A program made the translations under genes and the position numbers. A stretch of DNA of 37,713 bases from Pontibacter ummariensis (GTDB lineage Bacteria > Bacteroidota > Bacteroidia > Cytophagales > Hymenobacteraceae): positions 1 to 37,713 of the forward strand of contig NZ_FZOQ01000037.1 in assembly GCF_900188175.1 (NCBI RefSeq). Reading direction: 5' to 3'. Each line of letters opens with the position of its first letter. Within the stretch, counting starts at the first letter, position 1. The notes below the pieces were generated by a model, which saw nothing but the letters and a program-made list of their open reading frames with translations, searched no databases and was not told the DNA's origin. This document shows positions 7,864 to 16,367 of this stretch, piece by piece.

Positions 7864-8362
7864 GGTAAAGGGTGTTTAATAAGGGCTTTGAAGCGTGTTG
7901 GAGATGCGAATAAGGTGTGATGCATAAATAAGTGCGCTTACCGCTTCCTGTCTACAAGGTTTCTTCGCTTTTTATAAGGCCGCAAGGTGCTTGGTTCGGA
8001 ACAGTGATAACGCATCTGATTAAGTATAGTACTCTTTTAATATTTAAACCTTAGTTAGCTAACAAATGTAAGCGACTGTTCTTAACATAGCAAATGGTCT
8101 ATTTTTAATTTTACAAAATAAGTTATGAACCTGCTTCGATGTGAAGACAAGGGCAGGCCGCAAGACTGGCAACTTTGGATTGGACAAAAAAACGGTGCAA
8201 AGTCACGGTATGGGGCAGGTATATTGATCTAATACGAATAGGTCTTGTTGGATGCTTTATACAAATTTAAACTACCTTCGCCTTTGTTTGTAGCCTTGCC
8301 TCTTACCGGCAATTCTTTTATTCAGTAGTGGGAGCACGAAGCACCACGTAAGCACCAGATCA
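7864..8362. other. 500-bp divergent intergenic region
   Basis: No gene. The region separates the minus-strand lipoprotein gene from the plus-strand DUF4184 gene and holds a good minus-strand promoter (8063-8093). A weak plus-strand -7-like box, TACCTTCG (8273-8280, one mismatch to TAnnTTTG), lies 84 bases before the DUF4184 start. The part 8020-8130 is AT-rich. Confidence 0.5.
8063..8093 (-). promoter_or_regulatory. Bacteroidota-type promoter for the 343-aa lipoprotein gene
   Basis: Minus strand reads TTG (8093-8091), 20 bases, then TACATTTG (8070-8063). This matches the Bacteroidota primary sigma consensus TTG-N19-21-TAnnTTTG. It would give a 5' leader of roughly 190 bases before the start codon at 7863. 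Confidence 0.6.
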
Positions 8363-8363
8363 C

Positions 8364-9113
8364 ATGCCTTTTACTTTTTCACACCCGGCGGTGGTTTTAC
8401 CCCTGAAGTACCTCCCCAAAGGTTGGGTGTCTTTGACCGGCCTGGTGGTGGGGAGCGTGGTGCCGGATTTTGAGAAATTTATCAAGATGGAACCGGGCAA
8501 TACCTTTAGCCATACCTGGCATGGCCTTTTCTGGTTCAACCTACCCTTGGGTATACTCCTGGCCTTTGTTTTCCATGTCATTGTCCGGAACCCGTTGGTG
8601 GATCATCTCCCCCTGTTCTTAAAGAAGCGCTTGGTTCGGTTTAAGAGTTTTAACTGGCCGCTATACTTTCGAAAGCATTATGGAATTGTTATGCTATCGG
8701 TACTGATCGGAGCCTTCTCGCACCTGGTTTGGGATAGCTTTACCCACAAGGGGAAGCAAGGGGACCGGCTGATGAGGTTTTTCATGGAGCAGGCTTCGCT
8801 CGAATGGAATGGCCCTCCCATGTTCTGGCTCGTAGACAACCTGAGCACGGTGCTGGGAGCCTTGGTGGTGTTTTATGCTATCCTACAACTGCCGGCAAGG
8901 GAAACCAAGGCACAGGAAAGTAGGAGAATAGGCTGGTACTGGTTCCTGGTGGTGCTGTTGTCTTTGATGGTCATAATAATCAAAGTATTCATAACTGGCC
9001 TGGAGCTGGAGCAGAGCTGGGAATTATTGTTTACCTCCATATCCGCTTTCCTGATCGGCCTCACCCTCGCCTCTTATATCGTTCAGAGAAAGCACAGGAA
9101 GCAGGAGTCTTAG
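8364..9113 (+). CDS. DUF4184 family integral membrane protein
   Basis: A 249-residue multi-pass membrane protein. The N-terminus MPFTFSHPAVVLPLK is the hallmark of the DUF4184 family, whose function is unknown. Conserved polar residues include the SHP near the start, PDFEKF (about 34-39), SHTWHG (about 49-54) and SHLVWDSFTH (about 118-127). Their His/Asp content resembles metal-dependent membrane hydrolases of the YdjM type, but that is an inference. Hydrophobic segments lie at about 21-36, 55-75, 107-125, 152-172, 190-212 and 222-240. The gene stands alone; it faces the flavin reductase gene across a repeat-bearing gap. Confidence 0.85.
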   Translation: MPFTFSHPAVVLPLKYLPKGWVSLTGLVVGSVVPDFEKFIKMEPGNTFSHTWHGLFWFNLPLGILLAFVFHVIVRNPLVDHLPLFLKKRLVRFKSFNWPLYFRKHYGIVMLSVLIGAFSHLVWDSFTHKGKQGDRLMRFFMEQASLEWNGPPMFWLVDNLSTVLGALVVFYAILQLPARETKAQESRRIGWYWFLVVLLSLMVIIIKVFITGLELEQSWELLFTSISAFLIGLTLASYIVQRKHRKQES

Positions 9114-9654
9114 GAAGGTACTAGCCATGCCTTTAAGGGGCCGTTGACGCAAGCCCTAACTCGTGTCTCTCCTTCCCTTCGATAGGCCTCTTTCCCTGGT
9201 ACGTTCTTTCCTATGTCGTTGGCTCTTTCATTCAAAGAACTTATGGGACAAGCTAAGGATGTAAACTCACACTCCTCCTGTAATTCACAGATGTGGGTGT
9301 ATGACATGTAAGCACGCACTAGCGGGTGTTGTTCCGATAGGTAGATTCTTTGCAGGTAAATTGTTCTTCCCAAGCCATGCTGTGCAGTCACAGCGGCAAA
9401 GCTATACCAGTGACAAGATCAGGTAAAAGGGGCCGCATGTCTATCTGGAGATTTGAGGTTGTAGCAGGTTTACTGTTGAGGTAAAAGTCCCAGCGGGACG
9501 ACATGCTTATAGAAACGAAACATTTCTTCTCATCAAAACTCCAGCGGAGCGACATGTACGCTTAACTTTTAAACTATAAACAGGTCGTCCCGCTAGGACT
9601 ACAAAGAACATGGTGGGCTTTTCTTTAAAACTCCGTTTCAGGAAAAGCATAAGC
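9114..9654. other. 541-bp convergent intergenic region with a repeat
   Basis: No gene supported. It lies between the 3' ends of the DUF4184 gene (+) and the flavin reductase gene (-). The right part holds the inverted-repeat element at 9486-9600; 9114-9480 shows no recognisable feature. Confidence 0.55.
9486..9600. repeat. Second copy of the AGTCCCAGCGGGACGAC inverted-repeat element
   Basis: The left arm AGTCCCAGCGGGACGAC (9486-9502) and the right arm (9584-9600) are inverted repeats with one mismatch. The inner ends carry ATGCTTATAG and CTATAAACAG. Inside, at about 9537-9557, is one half of the inner motif (CTCCAGCGGAGCGACATGT) without its inverted partner. The element is related to 4389-4541 and again sits between convergent genes. 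Confidence 0.8.
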
Positions 9655-10560
9655 CTAAGATGGAGCGTTTAGTAACAAAACCTTCCATGCCTCCTCCACC
9701 CGGTTATCTTCCAGCAGCTTTTTACCCAGTAGCTCCAGTTCCTTGCGCAGCCTGTCCGGCTCCGACTTGTACTTGTTCAGTGTGTAGCTTACCAGCGGAT
9801 CGTACTTAAAAGCCGCTACTTCTTCTGCCATGGGAAAGGCAGGCGTGTTTCCTAAACGGGCAAGGTTGTTTCCTGTCAGCACCTCGCTGTTCCGGATGAA
9901 ATCCGGCAGCTGATCCACACCCATGCCTTTGGTACGGGTGGGTTTGGGAAGCTGGAAAATGGAGTCGCCACTGGCCCTCAAATAGTAGTCGCCTCCCAGG
10001 CGGGCTACAGCATCTAATTGCTGCGGGTCTATTTTCCCTTGCTCGTCCAGCACTGTTTCCTTTACATGCATGAGCACCACCTCGCAGAGCACTAAGTTGC
10101 CAGCGCCGCCTTCTTCTCCTAGTCTAACCACGTCCTGCACCCTGCACTCAAAGGCTACTGGCGCTTCCTGCACGCGTGGAGGGCTTACCAGTTCTGAGGG
10201 GACAGGCGTCAGGCCGGATTTTACAAACTCGTCCACCCCCTGCGCATATTCCGTGCTGGCCAGGGACATCTGTTCTACTATCGCATAGGTAGGAATGTTG
10301 ATCACGACCTCCCTTGTGGCCAGTATGTTGTCAAGCGTATGCTTGCTTGTGTTGTCGCGCATGCGGCTGAGCGGGGAGAAGACCAGGATGGGAGGCTTGG
10401 CACTGAAAAGATTGAAGAAGCTGAAGGGGCTCAGGTTTACCCTGCCAGCGGCATCTGCAGTGCTGGCAAAGGCAATGGGGCGCGGTACCACGGCCCCGGA
10501 CATCAGCCCGTAAAGTTCGCTTGCCTGTACTGCTCGTGGATCTATGGTTCTTATCGACAT
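9655..10560 (-). CDS. Flavin reductase family protein (FMN-binding split barrel)
   Basis: A 301-residue cytoplasmic protein. The N-terminal two thirds match the flavin reductase/flavoredoxin-like split barrel: LMSGAVVPRPIAFAST (about 19-34), VNLSPFSFFNLFSAKPPIL (about 41-59) and STEYAQGVDEF (about 102-112). Such proteins bind FMN and reduce flavins or act in aromatic-compound metabolism; the substrate here is not known. The last 90 or so residues form a charged helical extension (YKSEPDRLRKELELLGKK) seen in longer members of the family. The start at 10558-10560 gives a standard N-terminus. No partner gene is adjacent. Confidence 0.85.
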   Translation of the reverse strand: MSIRTIDPRAVQASELYGLMSGAVVPRPIAFASTADAAGRVNLSPFSFFNLFSAKPPILVFSPLSRMRDNTSKHTLDNILATREVVINIPTYAIVEQMSLASTEYAQGVDEFVKSGLTPVPSELVSPPRVQEAPVAFECRVQDVVRLGEEGGAGNLVLCEVVLMHVKETVLDEQGKIDPQQLDAVARLGGDYYLRASGDSIFQLPKPTRTKGMGVDQLPDFIRNSEVLTGNNLARLGNTPAFPMAEEVAAFKYDPLVSYTLNKYKSEPDRLRKELELLGKKLLEDNRVEEAWKVLLLNAPS

Positions 10561-11672
10561 TTCTATAAACTTGTGCTAGTGGGCTAAGCCTCATGCGTAA
10601 ATTAACAAAATATTGTTGCTAATACTTTGCGCTACCCGAAATGTTGACCCGTGAAGCTATGTGCCAAATTTATTTTACCCGTACCGCATTCCGGAGAAGC
10701 CATACGAAGAAGATAGGTCTTGCTGATGCCATCTTCTGAGAAGAGAACTTCTGATACCGGGTGGCTCCCAGAGAGCCTAAGCCTCCAAACAGGGGTAAGG
10801 CTTTTTACGGTACGCTACCTAGTGCAAGTTGTCAAACCAGGCGTAGGATCCTCCAAAGCTGTTAAATTACAGTCTTGTTATTGTGCTATTATAGTGAATT
10901 ATTGGGCATCTGTTGGGCTACTTAGCCGCTTTGGTGAGCGCGCATTATTCAGCTGTTTTGTTAAGAGCATGGCTGATGTTCTTTTCCCTGTTTTCTTCTT
11001 TCCTGTTAGCACTTTTGAGCTAAAAAGCAGGATGCATTCCAGTCTCCCTTGCGCATGCCGGTAGGTGCTAAAGCTAAACCCATAACAGCGGCGTGATTTA
11101 CCACAGGAAGGAATTATATTATATAAATAGTTCAAAAACTGAAGGGCGGCTCTAAATATGAAGTATTATTCATGTGTAGGATGATTTTTGTGCGAATGAT
11201 TAAAATATCGCGACGATGTTTATTTTATATAATTAGATACCTATATTTGAATGTTCGTAATAGACTTATACGAGAAATTATTTGTCTTCCTGTGAAAGCC
11301 GTTGTGCAGAAGGCCTTGTCCTTTCTCGCTAAGCGGAGGAGCGCGAGGGGGCGGCAAAAGCAGGACTTATCTTTTAGATTTTAATAGGGTTCTAATAGGA
11401 AACGTTGTGCTAACGGGAAAGTGCTTATGCCTTTGCGGCTTAGGGCGTCTCCTACAGGTCGACAGGGCACCTTTATAGATTACCCGGGCAAGTTAATACC
11501 ATTACAAGTGCGTCGTCGGGAAAGCATTCCTGTGTTTTCTATTTGGTCTCTTTTGAAAAAGGGGGAACACGGGCTATCGATGATGCAGGGCTTGTATTTG
11601 CCGGAGCTTTACGTCTGATAGAAGGTTTTTATTATACGGAAATAATGTTTTTACCCTTTTCTCCTTTCTTAC
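10561..11672. other. 1.1-kb region without a supported gene
   Basis: No open frame here resembles a known protein or has convincing codon use. Bases 11100-11260 are clearly AT-rich and contain TATATTTG (11242-11249), a match to the -7 box TAnnTTTG on the plus strand. If used, this would start a long leader or a small RNA ahead of the barrel gene at 11673. A 65-codon frame at 11421-11618 contains FIDYPGKLIPLQVR, faintly like the IPIEVK segment of DUF4143 ATPases, and could be a gene remnant; support is weak. Confidence 0.4.
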
Positions 11673-12428
11673 ATGAAAAAACTTTTACTGTTTAGTTTCT
11701 GCTTTTTGGTGCTCTGGCAGGCAAGAGCAGGTTTCCTTGTTCCCCCGGTAACGGCTAGTCCTGGGGATACCATTCTCATCAAAATACCTGTGGTGCAAAG
11801 CGAGCGGCCCATGGCGGTTGGTCTTTCAATAGGGACGCAGGGGGCTGGCTTAGAAGGGCAAATTCCGCTTATGCGGCAATGGCAGTTTAGGCTGGGGGCT
11901 ACGGTTTTACCTTTTTCCGTTTCTAAAGATTACTATGCCTTCCCTTCCAGAGCCACGGTGGTGGACATGGACGCTAACTTTGCAAAAGCACACTTTTTTG
12001 TCGACTGGGAGCCTTTTGCTGAAAAAGGGACCTTTTTAGAAAAGTTTGCTGTAAGCGGGGGACTAGCCTACTTCCTGACCGCCAAAACAAAGGCCAGGGT
12101 AAGGCTGAGAGACCCCTACTACTACGGCGATATAGAGTTTAGCCCCGAAGATGCTGGTGAACTGCTAGTGAAGTCTGATTGGAAAGGCTTTGCCCCCTAT
12201 GCGGGGATAGGGTTAAACCGCCTTAGACTGCGCGGTGCCATGAGTCTGGATCTTGGCTTGGGAGCCTTTTATATGCCCTCTCCCTCTGTAAGCATTACGG
12301 GCACCAAAATGCTGGAAGAGAACGCGCAGAACGAGGCGCAACTGAAAAAGAACCTGGATGACCATTTCCGTTTGATGCCGGCCTTACAGTTTAGTTTAAA
12401 TTATAACCTACGTAAAAATGAAAAATAG
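11673..12428 (+). CDS. Exported outer-membrane beta-barrel-like protein, first gene of an overlapping pair
   Basis: A 251-residue protein with a clear Sec signal peptide (residues 1-19, cleavage near ARAG). The mature part alternates polar and hydrophobic residues in about 8-10 strands (WQFRLGATVLPF, FAPYAGIGLNRLRLRG, LMPALQFSLNYNLR) and ends close to an aromatic-rich strand, as in small OmpA-like or OmpW-like barrels. A segment near 205-225 (MLEENAQNEAQLKKNLDDH) is charged and may be an external loop or plug. I do not recognise a named family. Its stop codon overlaps the start of the next gene by 11 bp, so this barrel and the following lipoprotein are made together and may work as a unit. 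Confidence 0.72.
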   Translation: MKKLLLFSFCFLVLWQARAGFLVPPVTASPGDTILIKIPVVQSERPMAVGLSIGTQGAGLEGQIPLMRQWQFRLGATVLPFSVSKDYYAFPSRATVVDMDANFAKAHFFVDWEPFAEKGTFLEKFAVSGGLAYFLTAKTKARVRLRDPYYYGDIEFSPEDAGELLVKSDWKGFAPYAGIGLNRLRLRGAMSLDLGLGAFYMPSPSVSITGTKMLEENAQNEAQLKKNLDDHFRLMPALQFSLNYNLRKNEK

Positions 12429-14040
12429 ATTTTTTGTTTGGGGCATGACTTGCCTGCTAGGCTTGTCCATGCTAAGCTGTGACAAGGTAAAAGAGGACCT
12501 GGACATACTTATCAAAGCCGATGATCTGATTCGTTATTCTGTAATGGTACAGGTAAACGAAGCTACTGGTGAGATCCCGGAGGACCTGAGCATTAGTGTG
12601 GTTGGGGAGGACGCTGACTATGTATATGACATCGCAGGTAACAAGGAACTCGCCATCAGCGGGGGACTTATTACCCTGGGCGTACATCCAAAGCATGAGC
12701 CGGTGGAAGGAGATCCTGTTCGGTTTAGTGTAAAGATCAGCGGCCCCGACTATGTGAGTATGATCGTGCCTGTTCGGATCGACAAGAATCAGTTCAGCCA
12801 GATAAAAGAGCTGAAGATCGTGAACGCCAGCACGCCTCCTCCTACGGTAGCGGTGGCGAAAGAGGAGGCCGCCCTTGCTTCGGATGGCACTCCGGCAGAA
12901 CCGATCACTGTCAGCAGCCCTACAAACGCTGTAACCAATGAGGTTACCTCGGTAACGGTACCTGCCAGTACACAATTCCTGAATGCCGCAGGTACGCCTG
13001 TTGTGGGGAGTTCCGTTAGCATGAGTGTGGTAAACTATAACACCAAGTCCTCAGAAACAGCCACCCTGTTTCCGGGCGGGAAGCTAAACGCGACGAACGT
13101 GAAAGGGCCTGAAAACAAGAATATTTCGGCTTTCTTTATGCCGGCAGGCTTTGCGAGCATAAACTTTGACGTAAATGGCACGGCTATAAAGAAGTTTAGC
13201 CAGCCCATTAACGTGGCGATTGAGATTGACCCGCAGTACAAACTGCTTGCTTCTAATACGACCATCAAGGAGGGCGACAAAATCGCGATCTGGAGCTATT
13301 CGGAAGACACCGGCGACTGGCAGTATGAGAAAGAGGGAACCGTATCTACCGCGAACGGGAAGTTGTTGGTCCCTTTTACAACAGACCACCTGACCGTGTA
13401 CAGCATTGCCGAGTACGTAGAGACAACGGACTGTACAAGCCCTACGGCTGTGTTTAGTGCCAGCTGGCTGAAGCAGGATACACAGCCGATGACCTTAGAG
13501 ATATGGAATGAGGATTTAAGCAAAAAGCTATCTTCTGAAACGATTGTTGTATCCGATGGGCTGGAAGTAGTGTTGAATGACCTACCTGCTTTTGCAGTAC
13601 GCTACAAAGTACTGTCACAAGGGGCGGAGATTGCCTCTGGCAGCATAGCGGACCCGTGCAGTGGCGGCCAGGTAAACATTATCCTACCAGCCCCTGCTGT
13701 ACCTTTGGTTGGCATTACCCTGAGTTTAACTGTAAAGTGCCCTGATAAAGGCACCGTTATACCGCCTGATTTCTACCTGTACTATAAGAATGCCGGTGCC
13801 CCTGATACAGAATACAAGCTCTTGGGCATCGTGAAGCAAGGTAAACTATCCACGACACTGCTGGAGGTCGGCAAGCGTTACGACTTTAAAGCAATTTATG
13901 GTGACCGTAAGAAGTTTATAGGAAACCATTTGATCGATAAAACCGATATGAGCACTACCGTTGGCGTGAATGACAATTTAGGCAGTGTGGTGCCAGATCA
14001 AAACCGAGCCATCCTGATCGAGGAGTGTAGTAAACTGTAG
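12418..14040 (+). CDS. Large multidomain lipoprotein, unknown function
   Basis: A 540-residue lipoprotein: signal peptide 1-20, lipobox LSMLSC with Cys21, then DKVKED. The body looks all-beta. A first domain (about 35-130) has Ig-like strands; a Thr/Val/Ala/Pro-rich linker (about 135-185) follows. A central domain (about 190-330) contains GFASINFDVNGTAIKKFSQP and IAIWSYSEDTGDWQYEKEG, reminiscent of ZU5/FAM171-type extracellular domains that bear W-x-Y-x3-TG-x-W. Two further beta domains follow, each with a cysteine pair (C-T-S-P, D-P-C-S; V-K-C-P, E-E-C-S). This suggests a surface-exposed binding protein. The family is not certain. It is translated with the upstream barrel (11-bp overlap) and ends at a strong terminator. 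Confidence 0.75.
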   Translation: MKNRFFVWGMTCLLGLSMLSCDKVKEDLDILIKADDLIRYSVMVQVNEATGEIPEDLSISVVGEDADYVYDIAGNKELAISGGLITLGVHPKHEPVEGDPVRFSVKISGPDYVSMIVPVRIDKNQFSQIKELKIVNASTPPPTVAVAKEEAALASDGTPAEPITVSSPTNAVTNEVTSVTVPASTQFLNAAGTPVVGSSVSMSVVNYNTKSSETATLFPGGKLNATNVKGPENKNISAFFMPAGFASINFDVNGTAIKKFSQPINVAIEIDPQYKLLASNTTIKEGDKIAIWSYSEDTGDWQYEKEGTVSTANGKLLVPFTTDHLTVYSIAEYVETTDCTSPTAVFSASWLKQDTQPMTLEIWNEDLSKKLSSETIVVSDGLEVVLNDLPAFAVRYKVLSQGAEIASGSIADPCSGGQVNIILPAPAVPLVGITLSLTVKCPDKGTVIPPDFYLYYKNAGAPDTEYKLLGIVKQGKLSTTLLEVGKRYDFKAIYGDRKKFIGNHLIDKTDMSTTVGVNDNLGSVVPDQNRAILIEECSKL

Positions 14041-14060
14041 CATGTAGCACGGTTTTAAGT

Positions 14061-14104
14061 AGAGAAGCCGCTTTATCAAATCAGATAAAGCGGCTTCTCT
14101 TTTT
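14061..14104 (+). terminator. Rho-independent terminator of the barrel/lipoprotein pair
   Basis: Perfect 17-bp stem: 14061-14077 pairs with 14084-14100 around loop AAATCA, followed by TTTT. It lies 20 bases after the stop codon. Confidence 0.9.
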
Positions 14105-14226
14105 GTCTTAGCAGGTTTGTTTATAGGCGTTTTTGTACCACCATCTGTTGAGTATGGCGCATTCATCAGTATAAGCCTATTCCCGTCTATGGTTTTATCT
14201 TGTGGCGAATTTCGTCCTGCCTTTTT

Positions 14227-14296
14227 AGCCCCAGCGGAGCGACATGTTTGCAGATACCCTTCCGAATCTTCGAGCTCCCCGGAGCGGCATGGGAAC
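14227..14296. repeat. Degenerate copy of the GCGACATG repeat family
   Basis: Two direct half-elements, CCCCAGCGGAGCGACATGTT (14229-14248) and AGCTCCCCGGAGCGGCATG (14273-14291), resemble the inner motif of 4389-4541. They are in the same orientation, so no long hairpin forms. Like the other copies, this one lies between convergent genes. The rest of 14105-14457 has no gene. Confidence 0.6.
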
Positions 14297-14342
14297 AACT
14301 TATCCAATACTTGTTGTTGCGCACATCCGATAAAAGCCTGTT

Positions 14343-14371
14343 CCCCTCCTAGGAGGGGCTAGGGGTGGGTT
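14343..14371. repeat. G/C-rich palindrome with AGGGGTGGG tail
   Basis: CCCCTCCTAGGAGGGG (14343-14358) is a perfect 16-bp palindrome followed by CTAGGGGTGGGTT. The wording matches the terminal repeats of the element at 22733-23019 (CCCCTCCTT...AAGGCGGGG and AGGGGTGG), suggesting a common repeat family. Confidence 0.6.
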
Positions 14372-14457
14372 ATAGGCTGGCAATACACAACATGCTTTGA
14401 TAAGGGTGTGCCGTTACCCTGTTTTTTTTATAGTAAGCTTTGCTGAAGCTGCCGTAG

Positions 14458-16323
14458 CTATGGCTTATACGGTGTACTGTTGGTTTGCTGCACGCCAGCT
14501 TCTAAAGTATATTTCCTGCCTTTGTTTTGCGCCCTCAGGTAGTCCAGGAGCGGCTGGAAGTACGCGGCCATGGCCCGGGGGTTAGGGGCTTCACCTGTTT
14601 TTTCTTCCAGCATCTCTTTCCAGTCGGTCGTAGCGCCGGCAGCCATGATCTCATATAGGAAAGTGCCTGCTTCCTGGCTGCCATAATAGTTCGTTGCCTG
14701 GGGCGGCTGCTGGAGTATGTGCTTGGCAATGTGCTCGTGTAGCTGAAACAGCATAAGGTAGGACAAAGCCTGGCTATAAGAGGGGGCGGCTCCGCTAGCC
14801 AGTTGTAATAACGCATCCAGCTCAGGTTGTGCTCCCTCTGTGGCAGGCGGTACAATTCCCTGGTGTTCCTTTACCAGTTCCCACCAGCGTTGGCTTAACT
14901 GTTCATCAGGAAGGCCTTGGGTATAGAAGTCCTGCTCCCATTCGCTCATAACCCCTGCTGTGAGAGAAATCATCGGGACGTAGCAAAGCGCCTCTCTTAA
15001 TAAAAGTTGCATCCTGTCTGTCGCAAGGTCCTTGTCTATTAGGGCTTGTTGCGCGAGGAAGGGCTGTTGTGTAAGGGCGAACTCCAGCAAATTTCCAATC
15101 GCTTCCTGCATGGCGGGGTTGGCAGGACGCCGCAGTAGGACCGGGACATCGGGCCTGGTATAGGCCATGCTATAGTAAAGGTGCCCCGCGTTATGGTAGG
15201 CCTGCTTATACCACGCGAGGTTTGGCTTTTGCCACGTTAAAAGAGAGGCATGCTGTGGCAGGGCGAACACCGGAGAGCCTGCGAAGTGGGGGTCAGCGCT
15301 ACCTGGGGTACCGTAAGAGCTCTGTTGTATTTCTGGAAAGCCTAAACTTCTAAAAAAACTTTTTTCCTGGTCTAATCCTGCGGGTCCTCTAACCTGTAAG
15401 GCGCTATCCAGGTCTGCGCTTACCTGTATCATGGCGCTCCAGTCATAAGGCCAGCCGGCCGGGAGCCAGTGGGCAGGCAGGTAGTCCGGCACTTGGGCTA
15501 CACCATACTTTTTTGCCAACGTATACCGTACGTATGTGTGCAGCTCGCGGTACAGCGGACGCAACTCCTCCTTTATCCTCCTCATCAGGTCCATCATGTC
15601 TCCCTGGCTCATGCCGTACCCCGCTACCTGGTAGTCGAAGTAATCTTCATAGCCAAAGCCCAGCCCCTGTACGGTTGTATTACGCAGCTCGCGCAGGCCC
15701 AGCAGGTCATGCTGCAGATCTTGGGCAATTAAGTTTCTGTTGCGCCAAACCGTTAGCCGTTTCTGCAGGTCTGTTTCTGTGGCAAGATTATCAGTTGTGC
15801 CCTTTTTACTTGGCTGGCCTGCGTTTAGCAGGCGGTATAGCCTGTTTACTTTTACAGCTTGTTCGTGCTCTGCCTTTATTCGGGCTTTTACAGCACCTGA
15901 AACGATCTGAGGATTGTTAGCCCCTGCATATAGGATTGCTTTGAGCTGCTTTACCTGTAGAGGGCTTTTATGGAGGGTAGACTGGAGATAAGTACTCGCT
16001 TTTACCATGTTTTCTGTGTTCCCGGTAAAAGCGGCAAAGGCTTCCTGGGCATGAAGGCTCGCTGAGACCTTTGCGGTGTCACCATCCTCCATGTTCATCA
16101 GAGCGGCTGCTTGTGCCTCCACTAACCGGGTATACAGGTTTTCATACTGCTGTGAATAGGTTTCCAGGAAAGCATCAAGTTCTGATAACGTCGTTTCCTG
16201 CTGACCCCTAGCTACCGTTGCTTTAGCATAGCCCTTGTCATCCCCTGTGCCTGTTCCTATATACTGTATAGAACAGGAGAAGAGCATAGAGGCGAACATG
16301 CCTGTAAGAAGGGTTCTCTTCAT
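14458..16323 (-). CDS. Angiotensin-converting-enzyme-like (peptidase M2) lipoprotein lacking the catalytic Glu
   Basis: A 621-residue lipoprotein homologous to peptidyl-dipeptidase A over its length. The start at 16321-16323 gives MKRTLLTGMFASMLFSC with lipobox LFSC; a longer reading from 16398 would bury this signal. M2 landmarks: PQHAS (HAS segment before the active site), HNAGH at 377-381 where M2 enzymes have HEMGH, ANPAMQEAIGN with E407 at the third zinc-ligand position, FQLHEH (about 520), GSQEAG, and AAYFQPLLDYLRAQN near the C-terminus. Both zinc histidines and the zinc Glu are kept, but the general-base Glu is Asn378 (codon AAC), and the Asp after the EAIG motif is Asn411. By eye, the substrate-binding Lys/His/Tyr cluster of ACE is also not conserved. 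Most likely a non-catalytic, possibly zinc-binding periplasmic or surface protein. It sits alone, downstream of fah on the same strand. Confidence 0.85.
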   Translation of the reverse strand: MKRTLLTGMFASMLFSCSIQYIGTGTGDDKGYAKATVARGQQETTLSELDAFLETYSQQYENLYTRLVEAQAAALMNMEDGDTAKVSASLHAQEAFAAFTGNTENMVKASTYLQSTLHKSPLQVKQLKAILYAGANNPQIVSGAVKARIKAEHEQAVKVNRLYRLLNAGQPSKKGTTDNLATETDLQKRLTVWRNRNLIAQDLQHDLLGLRELRNTTVQGLGFGYEDYFDYQVAGYGMSQGDMMDLMRRIKEELRPLYRELHTYVRYTLAKKYGVAQVPDYLPAHWLPAGWPYDWSAMIQVSADLDSALQVRGPAGLDQEKSFFRSLGFPEIQQSSYGTPGSADPHFAGSPVFALPQHASLLTWQKPNLAWYKQAYHNAGHLYYSMAYTRPDVPVLLRRPANPAMQEAIGNLLEFALTQQPFLAQQALIDKDLATDRMQLLLREALCYVPMISLTAGVMSEWEQDFYTQGLPDEQLSQRWWELVKEHQGIVPPATEGAQPELDALLQLASGAAPSYSQALSYLMLFQLHEHIAKHILQQPPQATNYYGSQEAGTFLYEIMAAGATTDWKEMLEEKTGEAPNPRAMAAYFQPLLDYLRAQNKGRKYTLEAGVQQTNSTPYKP

Positions 16324-16367
16324 GAAGATAAGTCTGGGGCAAATGGTTACGTATACGTTAAAAGAGG

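Noticed and set aside
10565..10577. 13-mer ATAAACTTGTGCT shared with 30594-30606, each just upstream of or overlapping a minus-strand start codon
   Set aside because: A 13-base match is expected by chance dozens of times in a window of this size; the position is suggestive but not enough.
10720..11064. 114-codon frame in the gene-poor region
   Set aside because: No signal, motif or plausible codon use, and an equally long frame exists on the other strand.
11421..11618. Possible remnant of a DUF4143-type ATPase gene (IPLQVR segment)
   Set aside because: Only about a dozen residues look similar and the usual upstream EVDF motif is absent; kept as a remark on the region, not called as a pseudogene.
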